From Pseudomonas knackmussii B13 (GTDB taxonomy: Bacteria > Pseudomonadota > Gammaproteobacteria > Pseudomonadales > Pseudomonadaceae), in contig NZ_HG322950.1 in the NCBI RefSeq assembly GCF_000689415.1, positions 806,001 to 870,000 on the forward strand: a stretch of DNA of 64,000 nt, read 5' to 3'. Below, piece after piece: positions 54,357-62,986 of this stretch. Position 1 is the stretch's first letter, and every line of letters begins with the position of its first letter. The notes under the pieces were generated by a model. The model searched no databases. It saw nothing but the letters and a program-made list of their open reading frames with translations, and was not told the origin of the DNA. Both the position numbers and the translations under genes were made by a program.

Positions 54357-56249
54357 TCAGCCCAGCTGCGCCAGGCGCTCGGCGATGGCGCGCTCGATGC
54401 CGGCCGCGTCGAGGCCGCACTCGGCAAGCATCTGGCTCGGCTTGGCGTGCTCCACGTAGTAGTCCGGCAGGCCCAGGTGGAGGATCGGCTGCTGGCGGTT
54501 CTCGTGGGCGAGGAACTCGCTGACGGCGGCGCCGGCGCCACCCATCACGGCGTTCTCCTCGATGGTCACCAGCAACTCGTGGCTGTCGGCCAGCTCACGC
54601 ACCAGGGCTTCGTCGAGCGGTTTGACGAAGCGCATGTCGACCACGGTCGCGTCGAAGCGCTCGGCCACCTGCAGGGCTTCGGCCAGCTGCACGCCGAAGG
54701 CGAGGATGGCGACCTTGCCGGCGCTGCCGCGGCGGCGAACCACGCCCTTGCCGATTTCCACCGGCTCCAGCGCCGGTTCGATCGGGGTGTTCGGGCCGCT
54801 GCCGCGCGGGTAGCGCACTGCCGCCGGGCCTTCGAACAGGTAGCCGGTGGTCAGCAGCTTGCGCAGCTCGTCTTCGTCGCTGGGCGTCATCACCAGGATG
54901 CCGGGGATGCAGCGCAGGTAGGAGAGGTCGAAGCTGCCCGCGTGGGTCGGGCCGTCTTCGCCGACCAGGCCGGCGCGGTCGATGGCGAAGAGCACGTCGA
55001 GGTTCTGCACTGCGACGTCGTGGATCAGCTGGTCATAACCGCGCTGCAGGAAGGTGGAGTAGATCGCCACCACCGGCTTGACGCCGTCGCAGGCCATGCC
55101 GGCCGCCAGGGTCACGGCGTGCTGCTCGGCGATGGCGACGTCGAAGTAGCGGTCCGGGAAGCGCTCGGCAAAGGCGACCAGGTCGGAGCCTTCCTTCATC
55201 GCCGGGGTGATGCCGACAAGGCGCGGGTCCTGCGACGCCATGTCGCACAGCCACTGGCCGAACACGTTCGAGTACTTCGGACCGCCGGCCTTCTTCGGCG
55301 CGGCGCCGGCCGGCTCCAGCTTGGTGATCGCGTGGTAGCCGATGGGGTCCAGTTCCGCCGGGCCGAAGCCCTTGCCCTTCTTGGTGATCACGTGGAGGAA
55401 CTGCGGGCCCTTGAGGTCGCGCATGTTGCGCAGCGTGGCGACCAGGGTCGGCAGGTCGTGGCCGTCGATCGGGCCGATGTAGTTCCAGCCCAGCTCCTCG
55501 AAGAGGGTGCCGGGGACCAGCATGCCCTTGGCGTATTCCTCGGTGCGGCGGGCGATCTCCCAGGCGCCGGGCAGGCGCGAGAGCACCTTCTTGCTGCCTT
55601 CGCGCATGCTGCTGTAGGTGCGGCTGGAGAGGATCTTCGCCAGGTAGTTCGACAGGCCGCCGACGTTGTGCGAGATCGACATGTCGTTGTCGTTGAGGAT
55701 CACCAGCATGTCGGCCTGCACGTCGGACGCGTGGTTCAGCGCCTCGAAGGCCATGCCGGCGGTCAGCGCGCCGTCACCGATCACCGCCACCGACTTGCGC
55801 CCCGAACCCTGCATGCGCGCGGCGATGGCCATGCCAAGCGCGGCGCTGATGGAGGTACTGGAATGCCCGACGCCGAAGGTGTCGTACTCGCTCTCGCTGC
55901 GGCGCGGGAAGGCGGCCAGGCCGTCCTTCTGGCGCAGCGTGCCCATGCGCTCGCGGCGGCCGGTGAGGATCTTGTGCGGGTAGGCCTGGTGGCCCACGTC
56001 CCACACCAGGCGGTCGTCCGGGGTGTCGAAGACGTAGTGCAGAGCGATGGTCAGCTCGACCACACCGAGGCCGGCGCCAAAGTGCCCGCCGGTCTGGCCG
56101 ACGGTGTACAGCAGGTACTGGCGCAGTTCGTCAGCGAGGGTGACGAGCTCAGCCTCGCCGAGACGGCGCAGCTCGACCGGCGTGCTGGCTCGGTCCAGCA
56201 GGGGCGTGGCGGGGCGCTCGCGGGGAATCTCGTGGAACGTCGTGGGCAT
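54357..56249 (-). CDS. dxs: 1-deoxy-D-xylulose-5-phosphate synthase
   Basis: From the ATG at 56249 the product is 630 residues and aligns in wording with P. aeruginosa Dxs (HEIPRERPATPLLDRAS). It has the TPP motif IGDGALTAGMAFEALNHA, VGHSSTSISAALGMA, the catalytic YxHE region and AGLVGEDGPTHAGSFD. It makes DXP from pyruvate and glyceraldehyde 3-phosphate as the first step of isoprenoid, thiamine and pyridoxal synthesis. An upstream ATG at 56273 is less likely. Confidence 0.95.
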   Translation of the reverse strand: MPTTFHEIPRERPATPLLDRASTPVELRRLGEAELVTLADELRQYLLYTVGQTGGHFGAGLGVVELTIALHYVFDTPDDRLVWDVGHQAYPHKILTGRRERMGTLRQKDGLAAFPRRSESEYDTFGVGHSSTSISAALGMAIAARMQGSGRKSVAVIGDGALTAGMAFEALNHASDVQADMLVILNDNDMSISHNVGGLSNYLAKILSSRTYSSMREGSKKVLSRLPGAWEIARRTEEYAKGMLVPGTLFEELGWNYIGPIDGHDLPTLVATLRNMRDLKGPQFLHVITKKGKGFGPAELDPIGYHAITKLEPAGAAPKKAGGPKYSNVFGQWLCDMASQDPRLVGITPAMKEGSDLVAFAERFPDRYFDVAIAEQHAVTLAAGMACDGVKPVVAIYSTFLQRGYDQLIHDVAVQNLDVLFAIDRAGLVGEDGPTHAGSFDLSYLRCIPGILVMTPSDEDELRKLLTTGYLFEGPAAVRYPRGSGPNTPIEPALEPVEIGKGVVRRRGSAGKVAILAFGVQLAEALQVAERFDATVVDMRFVKPLDEALVRELADSHELLVTIEENAVMGGAGAAVSEFLAHENRQQPILHLGLPDYYVEHAKPSQMLAECGLDAAGIERAIAERLAQLG

Positions 56250-56434
56250 CGGGCTGATCGTTATAAGAGGCAAAGATGCGGAAGTTTACCCGATGCATCG
56301 GGCAGGCCCAAGCAAGGCGCGGCGCGTTCACGGGCAGACCGGATGGTCTGCAGCGTCGGCATGGGCTAGGCGGAATTACTGAGAAGGGGGGATGCAGGGG
56401 AATCTGACGGGGCGGTCCTTGCCCCGTGCGTCGA

Positions 56435-57322
56435 TCAGCTGCGTCGCTCGACGATGTAGCGGGCCAGCTGGCGCAGTGGCTCGGCGTTGGCGTCGAAGCC
56501 TTCCAGCGCGGCCAGCGCCTGGTCGCGCAGGCCCAGGGCATAGGCCTTGGCGGCGTCGAGGCCGAGCAGCGCGGGGTAGGTAGGCTTGTCGTTCGCCTCG
56601 TCCTTGCCCTGGGTCTTGCCGAGGGTGGCGGTGTCGCTCTCCACGTCGAGGATGTCGTCCTGCACCTGGAACGCCAGGCCGATGGCCTTGGCGTAGTGGG
56701 AGAGGGCATCCAGACGGGTGGTATCGGCATTGCCGCTGGCCAGGGCGCCGAGGCGCACGCTGGCTTCGATCAGCGCGCCGGTCTTGTGCCGGTGCATGTT
56801 CTCCAGCGCCGCCTGGTCGATCTTGCGGCCCACGGATTCGAGGTCGATGGCCTGGCCGCCGACCATCCCGGCAGAACCGGCGGCACGCGCCAGGGCGGTG
56901 ACCATGGCCAGCCGCGTATCGACGTCCTGCGGGTTGCGCACGGCATCGCCCAGCACCTCGAAGGCCAGCGCCTGCAGGCCGTCGCCAGCGAGGATCGCAC
57001 AGGCCTCGTCGAAGGCGATGTGCGTGGTCGGCTGGCCACGGCGCAGGTCGTCGTCGTCCATCGCCGGCAGGTCGTCATGCACCAGCGAATAGGCGTGGAT
57101 CAGCTCCACCGCGCAAGCCGCGCCATCGGCACGGGCGATGTCACCGCCCAGGGCCTCGCAGGCGGCATAGGCCAGCAGCGGGCGCACGCGCTTGCCGCCA
57201 TTCACGACGCTGTAGCGCATGGCCTGGTAGATGCGGGTGAGTTCGGGGCGGGGAGCAACGAAAAGGGCGTCGAGCGCGGCATCGACACGCGCCTGGCAGC
57301 GCGCCTGGTACTCGCTGATCAT
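56435..57322 (-). CDS. ispA: Farnesyl diphosphate synthase
   Basis: From the ATG at 57322 the product is 295 residues with the two aspartate-rich motifs, VHDDLPAMDDDDLRRGQPTTH and FQVQDDILDVESD, and GGKRVRPLL. It makes farnesyl diphosphate from IPP and DMAPP. The start overlaps the xseB stop by 4 bases. A 185-bp gap separates it from dxs. Confidence 0.95.
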   Translation of the reverse strand: MISEYQARCQARVDAALDALFVAPRPELTRIYQAMRYSVVNGGKRVRPLLAYAACEALGGDIARADGAACAVELIHAYSLVHDDLPAMDDDDLRRGQPTTHIAFDEACAILAGDGLQALAFEVLGDAVRNPQDVDTRLAMVTALARAAGSAGMVGGQAIDLESVGRKIDQAALENMHRHKTGALIEASVRLGALASGNADTTRLDALSHYAKAIGLAFQVQDDILDVESDTATLGKTQGKDEANDKPTYPALLGLDAAKAYALGLRDQALAALEGFDANAEPLRQLARYIVERRS

Positions 57323-57561
57323 GCTTCGTCGCCCGCCGAATCGAAGGGCGCCTCGCTCAGCTCGCCATCGCGCTCCAGGAGGATCTGCACCTTCTGCTCG
57401 GCCTGGCTGAGCGCCGACTGGCAATCACGGGTCAGGCGGATGCCCTGCTCGAAGGCACCGAGCGAATCCTCCAGGGACAGCTCGCCACTCTCCAGGCGTT
57501 CCACCAGGGTTTGCAGTTCAGCGAGGGACTGCTCGAAATCGACGGCTTTCTTGCGGGCCAT
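57319..57561 (-). CDS. xseB: Exodeoxyribonuclease VII small subunit
   Basis: The 80-residue product has the XseB pattern FEQSLAELQTLVERLESGELSLEDSLGAFEQGIRL and a C-terminal acidic tail. It pairs with XseA (encoded elsewhere) to form exonuclease VII. It is the first gene of the xseB-ispA-dxs operon, an order conserved in gammaproteobacteria. Confidence 0.95.
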   Translation of the reverse strand: MARKKAVDFEQSLAELQTLVERLESGELSLEDSLGAFEQGIRLTRDCQSALSQAEQKVQILLERDGELSEAPFDSAGDEA

Positions 57562-57749
57562 GGGGACTCTCGGCGGGGGTGTTCAAAACCCGGCGACACT
57601 AGCAGAGACGGGGCTTGCGGGCAAATTTGCGGGGCTTTTGAGCGGGCTTCGGAAGCTCTCGATGAATACCGTGTGCATTGAGTCGAGAAGCACGTCCCTG
57701 GCAACTGGATGGCCGTCGAATGACAGGGAACCGCCCTCAGGTATTTCGG

Positions 57750-58403
57750 TTACGCCTTGGCTGCTGGATATAGAAGTTGAGGGAGGCAGTCGTGGAACTT
57801 CAGTTGGATATGCCTCATTGGCTGGGTGATTGTGGGATCTCGAGTTAGTAGAGCCATCATCATTCCCGCCATCGTTGCCAGGCCGTTGGAGTTCCTGACG
57901 ACTTCTATTGCTAGCGGAATGGGAAAACCTTCGGCGTGTCGCCGTAGAGGATGGAGGCCGCCATGAACGTACGAGTTCAGGGCTTTAAGCATCACTCGCT
58001 TGAAGTCCACGAGCTGAATAACAGCCATTTGCGGAGCACTTGGTGTGTTCTCCAGCTTCTTCAGCATGTCATCCAATCCAGGAAGGCTTTTCGCAGCTTG
58101 TTCAGTTTCCAGCGTAAGGGGCTGGCAGATCTTCTCCAGCTGGGCTTCGTTTGCGGCGTATTCAATCCAGATGCCTCTTACCAGCGCTTCGTACTGGAGA
58201 CGCATGAGCGCTGTTGCCGAAACGGCGTTGCCTTGTGAGATCAGGGCTCGAAGGCCCGCTCCGTGCTCCAGCGAAAGCGTGCACATGTAGAAGCTGCTTT
58301 CCGAGCGGGAAGAGTCCTCCAGAACTGCATTGTTCAGATGCGCTTCGATTGCCCTGTGCAGTTCGCGCGAACGTGTCAGCACGTCATCCAGTTCGATGGT
58401 CAT
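57750..58403 (-). CDS. Uncharacterised protein, DUF6988-like
   Basis: The 217-residue product is mostly helical with no signal or membrane segment. Stretches such as SATALMRLQYEALVRGIWIEYAA and LNSYVHGGLHPLRRHAEG resemble proteins annotated DUF6988, as I recall. The HGG and RRH residues recall HEPN-like or DUF5677-type helical folds. Its GC content is visibly lower than its neighbours, so it may be acquired. Its function is unknown. Confidence 0.75.
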   Translation of the reverse strand: MTIELDDVLTRSRELHRAIEAHLNNAVLEDSSRSESSFYMCTLSLEHGAGLRALISQGNAVSATALMRLQYEALVRGIWIEYAANEAQLEKICQPLTLETEQAAKSLPGLDDMLKKLENTPSAPQMAVIQLVDFKRVMLKALNSYVHGGLHPLRRHAEGFPIPLAIEVVRNSNGLATMAGMMMALLTRDPTITQPMRHIQLKFHDCLPQLLYPAAKA

Positions 58404-58562
58404 TCCATTGCCTCCGAGAAAGTGGCGGATTGGCTGATGTGTTTCTTGGCCCAGGCCAAAAGCAGAAGACCCGCTTGTGGTCGGCTGTTCAGTGCGTCCG
58501 AAGTACTGGTACTACGCTGAAAGCACTTTCTGACAAGGCGCTCTGCGAAGGCAAACAATTCC

Positions 58563-59264
58563 ATGTGCGGCCGCTACGTCACCCCCGAAGAAGCGGAAAT
58601 CGAGCGCTACTGGCATATCGGTTCGCGCAATGCCGGGCGCTGGATTCGCCGGGGCTTCAATGTGGCGCCGACCACCCTCGTGCCCATCCTGCGCGAGAGC
58701 GTGGGCGGGCAACTGGAGCTGCTGCCGGCCCGCTGGGGCCTGATCCCCTTCTGGTGGAAGGAAGAAACGCCGCCGCGCTTCTCCTTCAATGCCCGCAGCG
58801 AAGAAGCGGCCAGCAAGCCCATGTGGCGCCAGGCCCTGCACAGCACCCGCTGCCTGATGCCCGCCGTGGGCTGGTACGAGTGGAACGAACGCGAAAGCGT
58901 GCGCAACCCCGCCGGCCGCTTGGTACACCAGCCGTACTACATCCACCCCGCCGACGACGAACTGCTGGCCTTCGCCGGGCTCTGGTCGGTATGGCAGAGC
59001 CCGAGCGGGGAAGAAGTGTTGTCCTGCGCCATGCTGACCCGCGCCGCCACGCCCGCCCTCGAAGCCATCCACACCCGCATGCCAGTGGTACTCGGCCGCG
59101 AGCAGCAAGACGCCTGGCTGGCGCCGCAGCTGTCGCCGAAGGAGGTCGCGGCCCTTGTGGATAAAGCCGGGCCGGCGCTCGTGGGGCATCGGGTCAGCTT
59201 GTTGGTGAATAGGCAGGAGAACGACGGGGTGGAATTGATCGAGCCGCTGCCGGGCGACAAATAG
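58563..59264 (+). CDS. SRAP domain protein (YedK/HMCES family)
   Basis: The 233-residue product has the SRAP active site: Cys2 right after the initiator Met (MCGRYVTPEE), Asn in FSFNARSEEA, Glu in GWYEWNE and His in IHTRMPVVL. It forms a thiazolidine DNA-protein crosslink to abasic sites in single-stranded DNA. No CTG-N10-CAG LexA box was found immediately upstream. Confidence 0.92.
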   Translation: MCGRYVTPEEAEIERYWHIGSRNAGRWIRRGFNVAPTTLVPILRESVGGQLELLPARWGLIPFWWKEETPPRFSFNARSEEAASKPMWRQALHSTRCLMPAVGWYEWNERESVRNPAGRLVHQPYYIHPADDELLAFAGLWSVWQSPSGEEVLSCAMLTRAATPALEAIHTRMPVVLGREQQDAWLAPQLSPKEVAALVDKAGPALVGHRVSLLVNRQENDGVELIEPLPGDK

Positions 59265-59366
59265 CCGCCCATCCGGACTTCTTATTCCGTCTTTACTGAG
59301 GGGGCTTATAGCGTTAGCTTCGATGATGGCTAGGTGCCATGCATTGGATGCAACGAGGACTAAGGA

Positions 59367-60227
59367 ATGTCTCGCCGCCGCAAAACCACTCCCATCGAAG
59401 CCCTCATCGAACTCGCGGCCCTGCTGCCGTGGTGGTTGGGGCTGATCCTGGCGCTGGCCGCCTACCTGCTGTTGCACAGCTACGCGACTGCTCCGGCTCC
59501 CGTCGCCCAAGACCTACACCAATTCGGCGAGCAGGCCGGCGGCATGGTTTTGCGCAGCTTCGCCATGGTCTTCCAATACATCGTCCCGTTCGCCCTGATC
59601 ATTGGCGCAGCCGCCTCCTTCTTCGGCCGCCTAAAGCGCAAGAAGCTGGTCGCCGACGTGGCCAACGCCCGCGAATCCGGCCGCACCGTAGACGGCATCA
59701 GCTGGCGCGAATTCGAGCAACTAGTGGGCGAAGTCTTCCGCCGCAAGGGCTTCAGCGTCACGGAAACCGGCGGCAACGGCCCGGACGGCGGCGTCGATCT
59801 GGTCCTGCAAATGGGCAGCGACAAGTACCTGGTCCAGTGCAAGCAATGGAAGGCCATCAAGGTTGGCGTGACGGTGATCCGCGAGTTCTTTGGCGTGATG
59901 GCAGCGCAGGGGGCGGCGGGTGGATTTGTCGTGACTTCCGGCACTTATACCGAGGAGGCCAAGAATTTTGCGCAGGGGCGGAATATTCAGTTGGTGGATG
60001 GGGTTTTGCTCAAGCGGTGGATTGCTAATCGATCTACAACTGAACCCGCTGCTCCAGCAAATGACAAAACGGCCCCTACAGCCACCCTGCCAGCTGCTCC
60101 TCTTTGCCCCCTGTGCAGTGAGGTGATGACGATCAGAACGGCAAAGCGTGGATCAAATGTTGGCGGGACGTTCTGGGGTTGCTCGAAGTTTCCTGTGTGT
60201 CGGGGAGTAAGGGGGTATGAAGGGTAA
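59367..60227 (+). CDS. Membrane-anchored Mrr-type restriction endonuclease with C-terminal zinc finger
   Basis: The 286-residue product has two membrane helices (about residues 18-38 and 66-88), then an Mrr_cat domain with GISWREFEQLVGEVFRRKGF, catalytic GPDGGVDLVL and the Q-x-K core LVQCKQWK. The C-terminus has a topoisomerase-type C4 zinc finger (CPLCSEVM and WGCSKFPVC). Membrane-tethered Mrr nucleases of this layout may act in defence or DNA uptake control; this is inference. It opens the accessory stretch before the AT-rich gene. Confidence 0.88.
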   Translation: MSRRRKTTPIEALIELAALLPWWLGLILALAAYLLLHSYATAPAPVAQDLHQFGEQAGGMVLRSFAMVFQYIVPFALIIGAAASFFGRLKRKKLVADVANARESGRTVDGISWREFEQLVGEVFRRKGFSVTETGGNGPDGGVDLVLQMGSDKYLVQCKQWKAIKVGVTVIREFFGVMAAQGAAGGFVVTSGTYTEEAKNFAQGRNIQLVDGVLLKRWIANRSTTEPAAPANDKTAPTATLPAAPLCPLCSEVMTIRTAKRGSNVGGTFWGCSKFPVCRGVRGYEG

Positions 60228-60439
60228 AAATAAATCTGTCCCCTTTCTCAAAAGGGGAGCTTATGTGGGGATCGAGTTTCTTGGGGGCAGTTTCCTGCCT
60301 GCTGGGGAATGTGGAAGAGGTTTTTTAGTTGCTATTCAGCGAGCAATAAAGCGGGGTGCGAAGAGCGCTTTGTTGAAATTATTTGAGCGACACTGGTGAC
60401 GGTTAAGCTTTATAGATGTTCTTGGCGAGGTTTTTGCCG

Positions 60440-62089
60440 TCAATGACCATTTTTAAATGTGTTTTGAATGATTTTGGCTATGTCTTGTCCCTTTATAATT
60501 ATAATTGTTACCAGGAATGCTGTGAGTGCGCAGGTGATTTTTCCCCAGTTTTCACTGTATAAAACGCGCCAGTCGAGTAGTTTTGCTATTGGCTGGATTA
60601 TTTCGGGGGAGATAGAGACAGACGCAATTATGCCAAATACTATTGTGAGTTTTTTGTTGTGCTTTTCTGAAGAGATTTTCTCTTTAAAATTGAGGAGTTG
60701 TTCAACGGTTAGAAATTTTTGCTCAAGATGCTTTATTGAGCTTTTAAGTTCTGGTTGATCCTGGACCGATTTAAAGAAGCTTGAAATTTCGCCTAGTCGT
60801 CGTGTTGATCTCAGTATTTGCTCTTCTAGTTGGTTTGCTCTGCTTCTTAAAGCGTAAAGATCCTGCGCTTTAGTTGTGTTGCTTAATTCATCTATCAAGT
60901 TTTCGTATGTAATGGCTAGGAGTTGTGCGGTTTCGTTCTTTATCTGGCAGTCAGCCACCAGGTTTTCAAAGGTAAATGACTCTGATGCCGAAATTGCTAA
61001 ATGGGCATCTTTCGCAATTAGTACAGTCGTGCTGCTTTCTGAGTAAATGTGGTTGAAATCATCGAGTGGTCTTAGGTCGATAATTACATTTTCGTCGGTT
61101 TCAATGAAGTGCTTGCTATGGACCCTGGTTATAGTGCTCTGGATAAATGCTTTATGTGCCTCAAGATTTTCTCTTGAAGATGGCCGTTGGTCCGTGTGGG
61201 TCTCGATATATAGATTCGGTTTTCCTGTCCAAATACTGCTCCTGAATATTTTGCTTCTCCCAGGGTTTAACCAGTAGGATGGCAAGTGTCTGTCTTTTCT
61301 GTTTATTATATTTCCACAAATATCTAGGAAATTAAGGCAGAGGTCTGTGAGGCAAAAGTTAGATCCGGGTAGATGGAGTAGTTCAACGACTTCGTCACTT
61401 ATTTCGCCAAGTTCAATTATTTCTTTTTCCTTTAGAATTTTCTCTCTTTGTCTGCTTGTAGGGATTATGCCAATGGCTTTCTTGAAGGGCGAAAAATTAT
61501 CGTAATCAAGGTTTATGATTTCGCCTAGAAGACCTTCGCATCCCAGAACGGAATCTATGTCGATTTGGAATCTGTTTATTTCTTGGTGCAATATTTGCTC
61601 TGGTGCTTTGTTTTCAAAATCCCCTAGAGGTGCGAGCGTGATTTGGATGAGTCCATCGATGTATAAATTTATATATGGGAGAAAACCGTCGTAGCTTTCA
61701 TTGCTCCCGGAATTCCTTATGTAAATGGGGTGGGAAAATATTCTGATATGCTCTCGAGGAAAACCAAAGTCTTGGCTGAATAGCTTTAGAGTTGATAGGT
61801 GAAGGTCCAGCGCAGTTTTAAAAGCTAATTTTGTTAGCGCTGATTTCTGGCTTTCGATGAATTTGTCGTGATTTCTAACATATATTCCATTTAGGGTGTT
61901 GTTGGTTGTTATTTTTAATTGGTCTTCCTGGGTCTTGGTTTTGTTTGTGTAAGTTATAATTCCGTCAGAGCTTAGCGAGAATGCGAATGCCTTTGATGTG
62001 ACAAGATTTTTAGCTGCCTTCTTTAGTGGTTTGTTGATTTTAATTTTAGAAGAGTATGTGTACCAAGTGCGTCCGCTGTACTCATTCAT
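60440..62089 (-). CDS. Uncharacterised 549-residue protein with C-terminal coiled coil and two membrane helices
   Basis: I do not recognise this protein. It has no signal peptide. Residues 1-390 look like a mixed alpha/beta globular domain with no motif I can name. Residues about 400-475 form a coiled coil (SRANQLEEQILRSTRRLGEI, SIKHLEQKFLTVEQL). Two hydrophobic helices follow (about 485-510 and 520-540), with a short cytoplasmic tail. AGGGA precedes the ATG. It is AT-rich, codon use differs from its neighbours, and it lies 71 bases downstream of the Pf-like repressor gene on the same strand. A phage exclusion or defence role is inference from context. Confidence 0.85.
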   Translation of the reverse strand: MNEYSGRTWYTYSSKIKINKPLKKAAKNLVTSKAFAFSLSSDGIITYTNKTKTQEDQLKITTNNTLNGIYVRNHDKFIESQKSALTKLAFKTALDLHLSTLKLFSQDFGFPREHIRIFSHPIYIRNSGSNESYDGFLPYINLYIDGLIQITLAPLGDFENKAPEQILHQEINRFQIDIDSVLGCEGLLGEIINLDYDNFSPFKKAIGIIPTSRQREKILKEKEIIELGEISDEVVELLHLPGSNFCLTDLCLNFLDICGNIINRKDRHLPSYWLNPGRSKIFRSSIWTGKPNLYIETHTDQRPSSRENLEAHKAFIQSTITRVHSKHFIETDENVIIDLRPLDDFNHIYSESSTTVLIAKDAHLAISASESFTFENLVADCQIKNETAQLLAITYENLIDELSNTTKAQDLYALRSRANQLEEQILRSTRRLGEISSFFKSVQDQPELKSSIKHLEQKFLTVEQLLNFKEKISSEKHNKKLTIVFGIIASVSISPEIIQPIAKLLDWRVLYSENWGKITCALTAFLVTIIIIKGQDIAKIIQNTFKNGH

Positions 62090-62160
62090 AAATTTTCCCT
62101 GGCTGAGCTATTCCTTTTTTGCTTTATGTTCTTTCGCTGCTTTCTCTGAAAAGTTTGAAA

Positions 62161-62430
62161 TTATTCTTCAAGTTTTTCATTGGAGTTGTCTTGGTTGGCC
62201 TCATCATATTCAGGATTAGTTTGGCCGCACTCCGGAGCGATCTTGCCAGTGACTAGCCACAGTGCGTACTGCGGAAATAGCTCCACCACAGCCTCTATCT
62301 CTGCATCTGTGATTCGAGCTTTTCCGTTTCTGACATTTCCCCACCGATAGCGATCAATTCCGGTTTGCTTCTCAAACCAGACACTTGTCCGTTCCTTGTT
62401 GAACAAGGTTATAAGGCGGTCTTTTATCAT
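62161..62430 (-). CDS. Pf-like prophage repressor (HTH)
   Basis: The 89-residue product has an HTH-like N-terminal half (WFEKQTGIDRYRWGNVRNGK) and LFPQYALWLVTGKIAPECGQ, which resembles the small repressors of filamentous Pf phages as I recall them (Pf4r type). It is divergent to the excisionase-like gene, with three TACTNAGTA boxes between them. The first box is 13 bases before its start codon, which fits autoregulation. Confidence 0.8.
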   Translation of the reverse strand: MIKDRLITLFNKERTSVWFEKQTGIDRYRWGNVRNGKARITDAEIEAVVELFPQYALWLVTGKIAPECGQTNPEYDEANQDNSNEKLEE

Positions 62431-62442
62431 TCCCGGATAATC

Positions 62443-62510
62443 TACTTAGTAGATTGTACTTATGGACAATCTAGGCTTATGATTTATTACTTAGTAAATA
62501 ATACTCAGTA
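62443..62510. promoter_or_regulatory. Three TACTNAGTA operator-like boxes
   Basis: TACTTAGTA occurs at 62443-62451 and 62488-62496 and TACTCAGTA at 62502-62510. Each is a 9-bp palindrome around one base. They fill the divergent control region between the repressor and excisionase-like genes, spaced 45 and 14 bases start to start. They are the likely repressor binding sites of a lysogeny switch. Confidence 0.65.
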
Positions 62511-62538
62511 AAAGTGCTTTTCATTATAGGTCAAAACC

Positions 62539-62811
62539 ATGGAACAGTCTGGAGTAGTGGGGTTCACCGTCACCGGCGCGCCCGAAAAGATCACTGATTT
62601 CCGTACCGCGCCTTTCTGCACACAGATGGTGTTCGCACAAATGCTCGGCCTGGACGAGATCAGCGAGGACGTGGTGCGTGGCTGGGTGGAAACTCGCACG
62701 GTGCCATCGGTGAAGATCGGCCGGCGGCGTGTGATCAACCTGCACCGCATTCGCCGCGACCTGGAGCGGGGCAAGTCGATCTTCAGCCAGGGTGATTACG
62801 AGGATGAGTGA
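62539..62811 (+). CDS. Excisionase-like / Pf XisF-type DNA-binding protein
   Basis: The 90-residue product has a MerR/excisionase-like winged region (EDVVRGWVETRTVPSVKIGRRRVINLHRI). The N-terminal FTVTGAPEKITDFRTAPFCT looks like the Pf phage excisionase-type proteins as I remember them. It is divergent to the repressor and is followed by an overlapping 60-residue gene, as in Pf control regions. Confidence 0.78.
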   Translation: MEQSGVVGFTVTGAPEKITDFRTAPFCTQMVFAQMLGLDEISEDVVRGWVETRTVPSVKIGRRRVINLHRIRRDLERGKSIFSQGDYEDE

Positions 62812-62986
62812 GGTGGACGATCGACCTGCGCCGATGCAGTTGGGGTTGTCCGGTTGGGCGTGTCGTTCGCATCCCTTTCTTTATAGAAACCACGGCAGCG
62901 GTTGCGTCGATACGTCGCGCCGCTGCGCCGGGGCGGCGACCGGGCTGAGCCTGCCGGACGAGGGCCGGGAAGGAGAGGGCGCATGA
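62804..62986 (+). CDS. Small cysteine-containing protein of the Pf-like cassette
   Basis: The 60-residue product has three Cys (20, 34, 41) and His23/His30 in WACRSHPFLYRNHGSGCVDT, which could bind a metal. It overlaps the excisionase-like gene by 8 bases and the next start by 4 bases (ATGA), so it is translationally coupled on both sides. It is a likely real gene. Its function is unknown. Confidence 0.6.
   Translation: MSEVDDRPAPMQLGLSGWACRSHPFLYRNHGSGCVDTSRRCAGAATGLSLPDEGREGEGA

Larger units (their letters stand above)
60228..62538. other. AT-rich acquired segment
   Basis: From just after the Mrr-type gene to the start of the excisionase-like gene the base composition drops well below 50 percent GC, against roughly two thirds GC in the rest of the chromosome. 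It holds the unassigned 549-residue gene, the repressor gene and their control region. The first 200 bases carry no gene that I would support. Confidence 0.8.

Noticed and set aside
58490..58520. LexA box before the SRAP gene
   Set aside because: AGTACTGGTACT is only an imperfect palindrome and does not fit the CTG-N10-CAG consensus.
60217..60399. A 60-residue plus-strand frame starting in the end of the Mrr-type gene
   Set aside because: Its start sequence (KGKNKSVPF) is common intergenic read-out in Pseudomonas, and there is no ribosome binding site or fold.
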